Shown here one piece after another: positions 52,500-60,356 of a stretch of 64,000 nucleotides of DNA; the stretch's first letter is position 1; the number at the start of each line of letters is the position of its first letter. The position numbers and the translations under genes were made by a program. Origin of the DNA: Candidatus Nitrosopumilus sp. (GTDB lineage Archaea; Thermoproteota; Nitrososphaeria; Nitrososphaerales; Nitrosopumilaceae); contig JAOTXZ010000003.1 of the NCBI GenBank assembly GCA_029862085.1, positions 1 through 64,000 on the forward strand, read 5' to 3'. A model generated the notes under the pieces. The model did not search any database. It saw nothing but the letters and a program-made list of their open reading frames with translations, and had not been told where the DNA came from.

Positions 52500-52909
52500 G
52501 CTGGGGTAAATCCGTGATATCCGCCAGTTTGTTCATCCTTGTCTCTGAAAATTGGTTCAAATAAAGAAACGAGATACCCATCAGGATCTAGAATTACTGC
52601 ATTCTTTCCAGCATCTCTTTCTACGATATCACGAAAAATTTCTACTCCTTTTTCTTTTAATTCATCCACCGATGATTGTACGTCTCCCACAAGAAACCCT
52701 ACTGTTATTCCATTGTCAATAGAACTTCCAATATGTTCAGCAGTAAGGGATGCTGGATGCAAACTCAATAATGCGCCTGTAGTTCCCAAATCTACCCAAG
52801 ATCTTCTTTGTTTTTTAATGGGAAGACCAATTATTTCATGATAAAATACGATGGATTTATCGAGATCTTTAACTGCCAAAATAACATTTCCAACCTTTTT
52901 AATATTCAC
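52496..52909 (-). CDS. VOC family (glyoxalase-like) protein
   Basis: A 137-residue protein of the vicinal-oxygen-chelate fold with two beta-alpha-beta-beta-beta units. Recognisable parts are VILAVKDLDKSIVFYHEIIG (~9-28) and the second unit FLVGDVQSSVDELKEKGVEI followed by DPDGYLVSLFEP (~106). The Glu in VSLFEP and the N-terminal histidine HPASL are candidate metal ligands. Substrate unknown; could be methylglyoxal detoxification or another lyase/dioxygenase. Confidence 0.85.
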   Translation of the reverse strand: MNIKKVGNVILAVKDLDKSIVFYHEIIGLPIKKQRRSWVDLGTTGALLSLHPASLTAEHIGSSIDNGITVGFLVGDVQSSVDELKEKGVEIFRDIVERDAGKNAVILDPDGYLVSLFEPIFRDKDEQTGGYHGFTPA

Positions 52910-52944
52910 AGTAAGCCCTCCGTACTCGTATGTTAAATTCTTTG

Positions 52945-53145
52945 TTATTGAACTTCAACCATGGTTTCAGTCCTTTCAACTCCACTAATTTTCTGAATTT
53001 CAGTGGCAATATCCTTGATCGTTCCTAATTCATCAACTTCAATTATTGCTACAGCGTCAAATTGACCACTAGTTGGAAAAGAATCACGTACATGACTAAC
53101 TTTGCGTAGTCTTGCAGCTATCAATTTTTTAGGGGATTTTACCAA
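52945..53145 (-). CDS. Stand-alone AsnC/Lrp ligand-binding (RAM) domain protein
   Basis: A 66-residue protein with the RAM-domain pattern (LRKVSHVRDSFPTSGQFDAV, VDELGTIKDIATEIQKISGV). It has no DNA-binding HTH. The TTG at 53145 is the first usual start, but then the first beta strand is truncated; the frame is open upstream to a CTG at 53163 (giving VRAIILVK), which is nine bases after GGAGGT. The start is therefore uncertain. The paralogue lies immediately upstream. Confidence 0.75.
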   Translation of the reverse strand: MVKSPKKLIAARLRKVSHVRDSFPTSGQFDAVAIIEVDELGTIKDIATEIQKISGVERTETMVEVQ

Positions 53146-53156
53146 AATAATCGCTC

Positions 53157-53396
53157 TTACCAGCCTAAGTCTACCTCCACCTCAATCAACGTCTCAGTTG
53201 TTACAATCTCTTTAATTTTTTTCAGGTCGATAACCATTTGATTAATTTCATCCATAGTCCCACGCATTACAGCACAAATGTCAGCTCTTCCAGTTACCAC
53301 CATAACATCTTTGATAATTTTTCGTTTTTTCTTTAAAACTTGTACTACAGCATCGACTTTACCAGGTTTAACTGTAATTAAGCATAATGCTCTCAT
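53157..53396 (-). CDS. Stand-alone AsnC/Lrp ligand-binding (RAM) domain protein
   Basis: A 79-residue protein with a complete RAM fold: ALCLITVKPGKVDAVVQVL (~3-21), IKDVMVVTGRADICAVMRGT and LKKIKEIVTTETLIEVEVD. No HTH is present. Such small proteins in archaea sense amino acids or modulate full-length Lrp-like regulators through mixed oligomers. Followed directly, with overlap of open frames, by a second RAM protein gene; the two may form a heteromer. Confidence 0.82.
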   Translation of the reverse strand: MRALCLITVKPGKVDAVVQVLKKKRKIIKDVMVVTGRADICAVMRGTMDEINQMVIDLKKIKEIVTTETLIEVEVDLGW

Positions 53397-53429
53397 GTAT
53401 TAGTATATGAAATAGGAAGGAATAAAGAT

Positions 53430-53648
53430 TTAGTCTGATGCTTCTTGAGACCTTGCTTCCTCAAGATAGGCTCTTCTTTCCTCATTGATTTTTTCTTGAT
53501 CAATGGAGAGATCATCATCGATTATGGCAATACCATCGCCATAATCTTCTTGTTGAGATTTTTTAGTCTTAGTTTTGGCCTTTGATTTTGCCGTTTTGGC
53601 TTTAACTGGTTTTTTAGTTGTTTTCTTTTTACTCTTTTTTTCTGCCAT
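53430..53648 (-). CDS. Small Lys-rich/acidic hypothetical protein
   Basis: A 72-residue protein with ATG at 53648 (MAEKKSKKKTTKKPVKAK). The N-terminal 35 residues are a Lys/Ala/Thr-rich tail like those of histone-type or ribosome-associated proteins; the C-terminus is acidic (DDDLSIDQEKINEE) and helical. A TATA box (TTTTTATAAAC, 53676-53686 on the minus strand) lies about 30-38 bases upstream. A longer frame extends over the tRNA and was discarded. Confidence 0.7.
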   Translation of the reverse strand: MAEKKSKKKTTKKPVKAKTAKSKAKTKTKKSQQEDYGDGIAIIDDDLSIDQEKINEERRAYLEEARSQEASD

Positions 53649-53675
53649 CAATGTCGAAAAACAAGAGGTGTACTT

Positions 53676-53686
53676 GTTTATAAAAA
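53676..53686 (-). promoter_or_regulatory. TATA box between tRNA-Phe and the Lys-rich gene
   Basis: Minus-strand TTTTTATAAAC lies 28-38 bases before the ATG at 53648 and just downstream of the tRNA. The gene therefore has its own promoter and is not merely read through from the tRNA. Confidence 0.5.
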
Positions 53687-53717
53687 TTATGAAGAATAAT
53701 TTAGTGAACAGAAACAG

Positions 53718-53791
53718 TGCCAGGGGCGAGATTTGAACGCGCGACAGCCCGGTCTTCAGCCGAGTGCTCTCCCAGGCTGAGCTACCCTGGC
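53718..53791 (-). tRNA. tRNA-Phe (GAA)
   Basis: A 74-base cloverleaf folds on the minus strand: acceptor GCCAGGG/CCCTGGC (7 perfect pairs), D-stem GCTC/GAGC, anticodon stem CTCGG/CCGGG (loop CTGAAGA, anticodon GAA), five-base variable loop, and T-arm GCGCG with loop TTCAAAT and CTCGC, where one C/T mismatch is present. The discriminator base is A and the genomic CCA is not encoded. An AT-rich box 25-35 bases upstream (about 53815-53824) could be the promoter. No intron is seen. Confidence 0.93.
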
Positions 53792-53833
53792 ACAATAAAA
53801 ATTCTTTTGGATGCAAAATTAAAGTTTGTCTTT

Positions 53834-54370
53834 TCAGACTTTCCAGATATTTTCATCGATTCCATTTCTCTTGTTTATGACCCGTCCTAAAACGAATAGT
53901 AGATCAGAAAGGCGATTAACATATTTTACACAATTTTTATTGATTTCATCTTGTTCATTTAATAAAACAAGACATGTCTCTGCTCTTCTAACAATTGCCC
54001 TGGCGAAATGTAATTTTGCAGCCGAAATATGTCCACCGGGTAGGATAAAATAAGTCAAGGGCTTTAATTCTGTTTCAAAACAATCAATCAATTTTTCAAT
54101 TTTTATTACCATCGAAGACGAAATTCTATTTTTATTATCTAATAAATTTGGATTTGAAAGATCTGCTCCTGCGATAAACAAATCCCTTTGAATTTGTATT
54201 AAAACGTCTGCAATATCAGAATCTATTTTATCAGACAAAACTATTCCCAAAAAGGCATTGGCCTCATCAATTGTACCATATGCAATAATTCGTGGGTGAG
54301 ATTTTTTTAGGCGTGAATTTCCTTGGACCCCTGTTGTTCCATCATCTCCAGTTTTTGTATATATCTTCAA
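53834..54370 (-). CDS. Cob(I)alamin adenosyltransferase, PduO type
   Basis: Makes adenosylcobalamin from cobalamin and ATP. PduO-type signature: KIYTKTGDDGTTGVQGNSRL at residues 2-21 (ATP-binding), AYGTIDEANAFLGIVLS and the C-terminal FARAIVRRAETCLVLL (about 122-137). Length 178 is normal. The coenzyme serves methylmalonyl-CoA mutase of the 3HP/4HB cycle and ribonucleotide reductase in these archaea (known). It is upstream of the tRNA-Phe on the same strand. Confidence 0.94.
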   Translation of the reverse strand: MKIYTKTGDDGTTGVQGNSRLKKSHPRIIAYGTIDEANAFLGIVLSDKIDSDIADVLIQIQRDLFIAGADLSNPNLLDNKNRISSSMVIKIEKLIDCFETELKPLTYFILPGGHISAAKLHFARAIVRRAETCLVLLNEQDEINKNCVKYVNRLSDLLFVLGRVINKRNGIDENIWKV

Positions 54371-54461
54371 TAGTTTCTTTCTGATAGATTAACTATTATG
54401 TTGTTCTAATAACCAAACTCTCGAAAAGCTGATTAATCATATTATTACCTGTATAGTAATA

Positions 54462-54992
54462 TTGATTTTAGATTTTTTAACAATCGCGGCGAATCTAAAG
54501 ACTGTTCCTAGACAGGGTTGGATTGAAAAACTTTCGATAAAGAATACTGAATCAGTAGCAGATCACACTTTTTCTATGGCAATTATTGGGATGATTCTAT
54601 CTGATTCTCAAAAATATAATACCGAAAAAATTTTGAAAATGATTTTACTTCATGACTTGGCAGAGTCTATCACCGGCGATTTTACACCTGAGCAAAAATC
54701 AAAAAAAGAAAAAATAGATTTAGAAAACAAAACGTTCGATAAAATTTTAAAACAATTACCTGAAAACCTTCGAGAACAATATTTTTCTCTTTGGAAAGAA
54801 TACCAAACAAATGATTCTAAGGAAGCAAATTTTGTTCATCAGATTGATAAATTAGAAATGGCTCTTCAAGCAAAAATTTATTCAGAACAAGTAAAATCGT
54901 ATGGAGATTTACTGCCCTTTTTTGATTCCGCAAGACAAGACATACAAGATCCCCCTCTTTTGGAATTATTTAACCAAATAGTCGATAAATGA
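54462..54992 (+). CDS. HD-domain phosphohydrolase (5'-deoxynucleotidase-like)
   Basis: A 176-residue HD-domain protein related to YfbR/HDDC2. The HD motif is seen in VADHTFSMAIIGMIL (His ~35), LLHDLAESITGDFTP (HD ~68-69) and FVHQIDKLEMALQAKIY (Asp ~124). All metal-binding residues are present, so it is probably a deoxynucleoside 5'-monophosphatase. TTG at 54462 is the start. The small gene at 55003 follows on the same strand. Confidence 0.85.
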   Translation: MILDFLTIAANLKTVPRQGWIEKLSIKNTESVADHTFSMAIIGMILSDSQKYNTEKILKMILLHDLAESITGDFTPEQKSKKEKIDLENKTFDKILKQLPENLREQYFSLWKEYQTNDSKEANFVHQIDKLEMALQAKIYSEQVKSYGDLLPFFDSARQDIQDPPLLELFNQIVDK

Positions 54993-55002
54993 GGTAATGG
55001 AT

Positions 55003-55233
55003 ATGTCAGAAACCTCAAAAGACGAATTAATTGAAGCACAAAAACAAGTAATTGGAATACTTTTTGAGGTGGTAAAAAGATTGCAGGCAAATAATGATTT
55101 GGATGATGAGTATTTTCAAATGATTTCTTCGGATAAAAAAATTAAATCCGAAGAAAGGTTACAAAACATTCTAAGGGAAAGAAACGAGAATGCTAAAATT
55201 GTTGGAAGATTATTGGAAAAACTTGAAGATTAA
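55003..55233 (+). CDS. Small coiled-coil hypothetical protein
   Basis: A 76-residue acidic helical protein (SKDELIEAQKQVIGILFEVV; KSEERLQNILRERNENAK). I chose ATG at 55003 since GAGGT lies seven bases before it; an ATG at 54997 two codons earlier is too close to that site. It follows the HD-domain gene within about ten bases, so it is probably in the same operon. No family recognised. Confidence 0.65.
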   Translation: MSETSKDELIEAQKQVIGILFEVVKRLQANNDLDDEYFQMISSDKKIKSEERLQNILRERNENAKIVGRLLEKLED

Positions 55234-55529
55234 TCATTACAATTGCAATCATCATCTGAAATAATTTTTAGTTTAAGTGTTTGTTGAAATTTATTTTGTA
55301 CATAGTGGGCTAAATTGGTAACTCGAGTTATAGAGGATTTATTTTTCCAACTTCCCTCATTTTCAAACCATGATTCAATATCATCCAGATCGTATCTTTC
55401 ACCCTCTTCTATAATGGTTTTAAAAATGGTCTTAATTTCTTCAATTTCAGATTCTTTTAAATTATTTTTATCTTCTATCAAAGTAGTTATTTCATTTAAT
55501 TTTATAATTACATTGTTTGTTAGAGGCAT
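55230..55529 (-). CDS. Hypothetical helical protein
   Basis: A 99-residue protein, ATG at 55529. It is helical in the first part (NVIIKLNEITTLIEDKNNLK; IEEIKTIFKTIIEEGERYDL), then has WFENEGSWKNKSSITRVTNL and ends DDDCNCND, a Cys-Asn-Cys tail. It overlaps the neighbouring plus-strand gene end by four bases, tail to tail. No known family recognised. Confidence 0.65.
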   Translation of the reverse strand: MPLTNNVIIKLNEITTLIEDKNNLKESEIEEIKTIFKTIIEEGERYDLDDIESWFENEGSWKNKSSITRVTNLAHYVQNKFQQTLKLKIISDDDCNCND

Positions 55530-55683
55530 TATTTTTCTTAATAGTAAAATAAATTTTTATTATATCTAAACTTATTCATAGAAAATAAAATGTTTTCTTA
55601 GAATTAGATAATATTTATCAAAGAGAATTGTTTTTCTGTTAATTTTGTGATTGTTTTTATACTAATTCGAATTTCAAGATTTT

Positions 55684-56031
55684 ATGCAATACTTTCAAGC
55701 TTTAAAACTTGGTCAAAAAAGAGTGGAACTATCAAGAGAATATCTAAATAAAATTACTGATGGAAAAGCAATGCCCGCATTAGCATTGAGAGATAACAAA
55801 ACTAATGTTTGGGAGCCTGTTGGCGAGGAAAATTTGTATGCATTTGTTGATGAAACGGCTGGTTTTGTCTTGACTGATACAAGTGGATATATTCTTGCCT
55901 TGGTTGATAAAAATGGAACCTCAAAATCCATTGCTCAAGGCATCACCAAAGAACAGAAAGAGAAATTTGAAACTATTTTTCTATCTGATAATATTTTAGA
56001 ATATAAAGGAAAAGTCGTTTTACCCGTATAG
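55684..56031 (+). CDS. Hypothetical protein
   Basis: A 115-residue soluble protein, ATG at 55684. The sequence is alternately helical (YFQALKLGQKRVELSREYL) and beta-like (ALALRDNKTNVWEPVG; AGFVLTDTSGYILALVDKNG) and ends with LEYKGKVVLPV. No domain is recognised. It lies about 70 bases upstream of the TIGR00300-type gene on the same strand. Confidence 0.65.
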   Translation: MQYFQALKLGQKRVELSREYLNKITDGKAMPALALRDNKTNVWEPVGEENLYAFVDETAGFVLTDTSGYILALVDKNGTSKSIAQGITKEQKEKFETIFLSDNILEYKGKVVLPV

Positions 56032-56101
56032 ATAAATTAACAAATTTTGTGTTTAAATTTATCCCCAAACCTTTTTGAGGGAATGACTATGAATTTAAGC
56101 A

Positions 56102-57325
56102 TTGAAAAAATATTCTCAAGAAGTCGAAGTTAGTGGTCACCTGATTGACTCTATGATATTAACCAAAATCTTTGACAAAATAATGAATCGAGGAGGAGAA
56201 TTTGAGATTTTAGATTTAACTGTAGGTAAAAAGAAAAAAGATTCTAGTTATGCTAAACTTTTAGTTGCTGGAAAAAATGCTAAACATCTCGGGGAAATTA
56301 TTGATGATATTCATCGAGAAGGTGCCATTCCACATAATGAAAAGCAAGTCAAGCTAAAAAGAGCCTCAAAAAATATGGTAATGCCTGATAATTTTTACAG
56401 TACCACAAATAATGACACGTGGATATTTCATAACAAGTTTTGGATTTACGTTGAGAATCAAATGATGGACAAATGTATTGTTGTAAAGAAAAACCGAGCT
56501 TTTTGCGTTCCTATTAGAGATATAAAAAAAGGAGATCTTATTGTAGTAGATGATATTGGCGTAAAGGTTGCACCTCCTCAAAGACCAAGAGATCAAGCAA
56601 ATATTTTTGCATTTATGGGAAGTAGTAGTTCAAGCGAAAGACCAACCCAGCATATAGCAAAAAAAGTTGCTCGCGACATAGTTGAAACAACAAAGAAAGG
56701 GGGAAAAATTATCGTAGTGGGAGGTCCCGCAATTGTTCACACAGGTACTGCAAATTCCTTAGCCGATTTGATTAAAAGAGGATATGTTCATGGCATATTA
56801 GCTGGAAATGCCTTAGCTGTTCATGACATTGAATATGCCACATTAGGTACCTCACTAGGAATGTATGTTCATGATGCCACCCTGGCAAAAAGAGGACACA
56901 GAAACCATATGGATACCATTAATGCTGTTTTTAAGGCTGGATCTATTCCCAAGATGGTTCAACAGAAAAAGCTCAAAAGTGGCATATTCTATGAATGTGT
57001 AAAAAATAAGATTCCTTTTGTCTTGGCAAGCTCGATTAGAGATGATGGTCCTTTGCCTGATGTCATAACTGATGTCGCTCAAGCTCAACGAGAATACAAA
57101 AAAATCCTAAAAGATGCAAGTATGGTGATAATGATTTCAACTATGCTCCACTCAATTGCAACAGGAAACATGCTTCCTTCAAACGTCAAAGTAATTGTAA
57201 TTGATATTAATCAACCAACCGTAACAAAATTAATGGATAGAGGGACGTGGCAGGCATTGGGAATAGTATCTGATGTAGGTGCCTTTTTACCACTAGTGGT
57301 ACAAGAAATTAAAAAACTAAAATAA
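56102..57325 (+). CDS. TIGR00300 family protein (LOR/SDH-domain, ornithine cyclodeaminase-like)
   Basis: A 407-residue enzyme. The N-terminal LOR/SDH bifunctional domain covers about 1-100 (VEVSGHLIDSMILTKIFDK; GGEFEILDLTVGKKKKDSSY), and the C-terminal half has a Rossmann-like core with GGKIIVVGGPAIVHTGTA (~198), HGILAGNALAVHDIEYA and MISTMLHSIATGNMLP. In methanogens members of this family act as ornithine cyclodeaminase (from memory of the literature), so conversion of ornithine to proline is a reasonable guess. TTG at 56102 is the start; an ATG at 56089 is out of frame. Confidence 0.8.
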   Translation: MKKYSQEVEVSGHLIDSMILTKIFDKIMNRGGEFEILDLTVGKKKKDSSYAKLLVAGKNAKHLGEIIDDIHREGAIPHNEKQVKLKRASKNMVMPDNFYSTTNNDTWIFHNKFWIYVENQMMDKCIVVKKNRAFCVPIRDIKKGDLIVVDDIGVKVAPPQRPRDQANIFAFMGSSSSSERPTQHIAKKVARDIVETTKKGGKIIVVGGPAIVHTGTANSLADLIKRGYVHGILAGNALAVHDIEYATLGTSLGMYVHDATLAKRGHRNHMDTINAVFKAGSIPKMVQQKKLKSGIFYECVKNKIPFVLASSIRDDGPLPDVITDVAQAQREYKKILKDASMVIMISTMLHSIATGNMLPSNVKVIVIDINQPTVTKLMDRGTWQALGIVSDVGAFLPLVVQEIKKLK

Positions 57326-58123
57326 TTAACTTGCAGCAGATAATCTTGGGTGCAACACATGATACCCGTTTTCATTGAATCGTATAGGGTATGTTTGCTC
57401 ACTATGTTTTATCCCTCGCATCTTTATTACTTGAATGGATCTATCCATGGTACTTGTTTTTTGAGTATGATTTAAAATCACAATCCCCGATGCTGCATAC
57501 CACTCTGGAGGAGTTCTAGATTCTAAATTTTCCGAAATAAAAATCGAAGTACATTTTTGTTCATCTAGAGCATGAATCATTTTTTGAATTCCTTGACGAG
57601 TATTAAATTGATTTCCATATTGAATACTTAAAACAGAAAGAGAATCAACAACAAGTCGTTTAGCATGAATTTTTTTTATTCCTTGCAAAATCAATTGGGT
57701 TAAATGTGTAAATGGAAAAGGTTCTGTCTCATACAAAATATCTCCTGATTCAAAAGACTGATCATTAATTTTAAATGGTCTAGCGTCAATTATCATAATT
57801 TTTTCTTCTTCAATTAATTTTTCAATATTCCAACCAAAAGCACGAAAGTCACTGATTAGTTCTTGTGGACTTTGGGTTAGAGTCACAAAAATCCCAGGTT
57901 CTTCAAAGTCTAATGCGCCATTATGAAGAAATTGCATTCCAAATGTGGATTTCCCACTTCCAGATTTTCCTGATAGAACTATTGTTTTTCCTTCTTTTAA
58001 TCCTCCATCAACTATCAAATCAAATCCTGGAATTCCGGTTCGAATCTTCAAATCTGAATTATTCACAATAAACTGCGGATAATTTTCTATATAAAGAAGA
58101 GTGAGTTTATCTGATATACACAT
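57326..58123 (-). CDS. KaiC-like RecA-family ATPase
   Basis: A 265-residue single-domain KaiC-type ATPase. It has IPGFDLIVDGGLKEGKTIVL, the Walker A GKSGSGKSTF at about residues 51-60, FVTLTQSPQELI and the Walker B-like KRLVVDSLSVLSI (~146). No second domain is present, so it differs from cyanobacterial KaiC. Archaeal relatives serve as signalling switches, often near taxis or transcription genes. Preceded by a TrmB-type regulator gene 23 bases upstream on the same strand. Converges directly on the TIGR00300 gene. Confidence 0.86.
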   Translation of the reverse strand: MCISDKLTLLYIENYPQFIVNNSDLKIRTGIPGFDLIVDGGLKEGKTIVLSGKSGSGKSTFGMQFLHNGALDFEEPGIFVTLTQSPQELISDFRAFGWNIEKLIEEEKIMIIDARPFKINDQSFESGDILYETEPFPFTHLTQLILQGIKKIHAKRLVVDSLSVLSIQYGNQFNTRQGIQKMIHALDEQKCTSIFISENLESRTPPEWYAASGIVILNHTQKTSTMDRSIQVIKMRGIKHSEQTYPIRFNENGYHVLHPRLSAAS

Positions 58124-58146
58124 TTAGAACATTTATAAAAATTCCA

Positions 58147-59001
58147 CTAAAGTGGAATTGATTTTGATTTTGACCACAATAATTCGAATAACAATTTTTT
58201 AGAAAACACCATTGCACTTGAATTTGTCCACATTGCGGTAACATTTTCTTTTCCAAAATCTGAGTTCTTCATAAAGAAAAGAATTTCTTCATTATCTTTT
58301 ATTACAAAACAGATATCACCATCAGTAGTAGAAGGGAATTTTTTGACATTAGTCCTATCAATTTCATCAAAAACATATAGGGTTCTTGTTGAAGAATTTG
58401 TAAGAATTTTTAAATCAACATCTGATTTATCAAGTGGCTCTAAAAAGTTTGCATGATAAAACTTTAGAAAATCTTTCTCATTACCAATAATTTGAAATTC
58501 GTTTTTGGTATTTATTATCATGTCATTGATTTTACCATAAATTTGATTCTCACCTTGTAACATTTGGAATTTATCTTCTTTTGCCACATCAGGCTCGTTG
58601 TGATAGTTAGGAATTGTATCCCAAAGTTTAGTTAAATCTTCTTCTTGTTTTTCTAATTTTTTAATTCGTTCTTTTTCAGTGTTTACCATTGATTTTATGG
58701 CATTGGATAACGGTAATGCAGAAAATTTTATGGGATGCTGGAATGTTGCAGAAACAATCCCTTTATTTTGCAGAGTAGTTAGTAGATGATATGTCTCTGT
58801 TCTTGGAAGTTTAAGTGCCCTACAAACTTCAGGTGCCGTCTTTGAGCCATATTTACCTAGAAATATGTACACCTTGCATTGGTTTGCAGTTAACCCAAAT
58901 TTTGAAAATTGATCTTGTAGTTGATCAATGGATTGTTTGTGTTCATATGAACTTGAATCTGGATCATTCTCAAATATTGTGGTTTGATTATTTTCAGTCA
59001 A
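58147..59001 (-). CDS. TrmB-family transcriptional regulator
   Basis: A 284-residue regulator. A winged-helix TrmB domain covers about residues 28-105 (FGLTANQCKVYIFLGKYGSK; VCRALKLPRTETYHLLTTLQ; NKGIVSATFQHPIKFSA), followed by a coiled-coil segment and a C-terminal domain (~140-284) with TKNEFQIIGNEKDFLKFYH. The C-terminal part is unlike the sugar-binding domain of classical TrmB and may sense another ligand. TTG at 59001 is the start. It is probably the first gene of a unit with the KaiC-like ATPase. Confidence 0.82.
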   Translation of the reverse strand: MTENNQTTIFENDPDSSSYEHKQSIDQLQDQFSKFGLTANQCKVYIFLGKYGSKTAPEVCRALKLPRTETYHLLTTLQNKGIVSATFQHPIKFSALPLSNAIKSMVNTEKERIKKLEKQEEDLTKLWDTIPNYHNEPDVAKEDKFQMLQGENQIYGKINDMIINTKNEFQIIGNEKDFLKFYHANFLEPLDKSDVDLKILTNSSTRTLYVFDEIDRTNVKKFPSTTDGDICFVIKDNEEILFFMKNSDFGKENVTAMWTNSSAMVFSKKLLFELLWSKSKSIPL

Positions 59002-59172
59002 TTTTCTCTCTCCGAGGACAGTCCAACAAAATGGTTCGATTTAGAGGGATCAAGTCAATTAGCTTTGATTGAACTGATCGTAAACTTGATCTTTCATTAA
59101 AAATGCGAGTTGAATTTTCGCCTAAAATAGTATATTTAGGTGTAATAATTTGTGATTTTCCAAAATTTTTCA

Positions 59173-59748
59173 TTATTCACATCCCACCGTTAAGATCGAT
59201 TTGAAAGAGAATTTTTCTCTTTTTGAATCAGTTTTAATGAATGCTAACTCGTATGGGCCATCTTGTTGCGCAAACCCAACTCCCGATAATTCCTTTTTAA
59301 TTCCAGACTTTATCAATTGTTCAAGACTGGTTTTTGTATTTGTCAATCTTTCAGATTCAGTTTTCATTTCCTCCAAGGATTTAAAATACAACTCTAACTC
59401 TCCACGAGTTCCTATTCCATTGTAAAGATGTAGGTTTTCATAATTTATCCAATCCTCAGATTCTCCTTTTTTTGATTTTTTCTTTTGATTAGAGTTTTTT
59501 GATTTTTTATTATTTCCTTTTTTATTTTTTGAATTTTTATCATTGTCTTTTGTATTTTTTGATTTGTCAGGATTTAATTTTTCTTTTAAATCAGATAATT
59601 CTTCAATATTATTTTTTTCTCCCTCTCTAATTTTATCTCCAATTAATTTTGATTGTAAATCAATTTTATTATCTAGTTCCTTTATCTTTTTATCTACTAA
59701 TTCTTGTAATTCTGAAATTGATTCAAAACGAGAAATTTTGTGATTCAA
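59173..59748 (-). CDS. Lys-rich coiled-coil hypothetical protein
   Basis: A 191-residue protein with TTG start at 59748, two bases after the preceding stop. It has a helical N-terminal third (SISELQELVDKKIKELDNKI), an extremely Lys/Asn/Ser-rich centre (residues 65-95, NKKGNNKKSKNSNQKKKS), and a C-terminal third with NLHLYNGIGTRGELELYFKS and a TSLEQLIKSGIKKELSG segment. Looks like a structural or scaffold protein, possibly cell-surface or DNA associated. No family recognised. Confidence 0.65.
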   Translation of the reverse strand: MNHKISRFESISELQELVDKKIKELDNKIDLQSKLIGDKIREGEKNNIEELSDLKEKLNPDKSKNTKDNDKNSKNKKGNNKKSKNSNQKKKSKKGESEDWINYENLHLYNGIGTRGELELYFKSLEEMKTESERLTNTKTSLEQLIKSGIKKELSGVGFAQQDGPYELAFIKTDSKREKFSFKSILTVGCE

Positions 59749-59750
59749 AT

Positions 59751-60296
59751 CTATGATGCCTCAGTAGGTAATTTAGTTTCAGATGGAGATAAATTTTTCA
59801 TGTTTTGTGATAAATCATTAGGAGATTTCTTTGAACTGTCTAAATTTTTGTCTTCTGAATTTATTTTTTCAATTTTTCCTAATTTTGTAGTTATTGATTT
59901 TAAAAATGTTATATTTTTATTTTGAATAATTTTTTCATTTTTACTCAATTCAATTATTGGCATTATTGAATTTTTTAGAATTTCAGCAATTTTTTTAGTT
60001 GAAAACTCATCTAACCTTTTTTGTTCAACTTTCCCATTAGATTTTTTAATTACAATATCTAATGAAGGAGTTAAGGTAATTTTAGTATCCTCCGCCTCGT
60101 TGAAAATTTTTGGGGGCAGATCCACGGAAAATCCTAAAAACTCAGTAATTATTTTTAAGGAATTATACAATTCATCAATTACATTTCCCTTTTCACTTTC
60201 TAACTCGTAAATCTGTACAGATTCATCTACCAAAAGATCTGTACTTTTTAAAACATCATCAAATTCCTTGATTTCAGCCTCGATACTATCTGCCAT
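59751..60296 (-). CDS. Acidic helical hypothetical protein
   Basis: A 181-residue protein, ATG at 60296 (MADSIEAEI). It is acidic and helical at the N-terminus (EAEIKEFDDVLKSTDLLVDE), with a beta-like centre (TKITLTPSLDIVIKKSNGKV) and a Ser/Lys-rich C-terminus (DSSKKSPNDLSQNMKNLSPS). It precedes the Lys-rich coiled-coil gene with two bases between them, so the two probably form a complex or operon. Both follow the pilin-like genes on the same strand. No family recognised. Confidence 0.65.
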   Translation of the reverse strand: MADSIEAEIKEFDDVLKSTDLLVDESVQIYELESEKGNVIDELYNSLKIITEFLGFSVDLPPKIFNEAEDTKITLTPSLDIVIKKSNGKVEQKRLDEFSTKKIAEILKNSIMPIIELSKNEKIIQNKNITFLKSITTKLGKIEKINSEDKNLDSSKKSPNDLSQNMKNLSPSETKLPTEAS

Positions 60297-60356
60297 CAAT
60301 ATAAAAAGTCAAAATTTGATAAAGAGTGTGGGTATGTAAGTCAAAGTTACAAACAT

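Noticed and set aside
53430-53816. A 128-residue frame including the tRNA-Phe region
   Set aside because: The 5' part overlaps a perfect tRNA cloverleaf; ATG at 53648 with its own TATA box is the better start.
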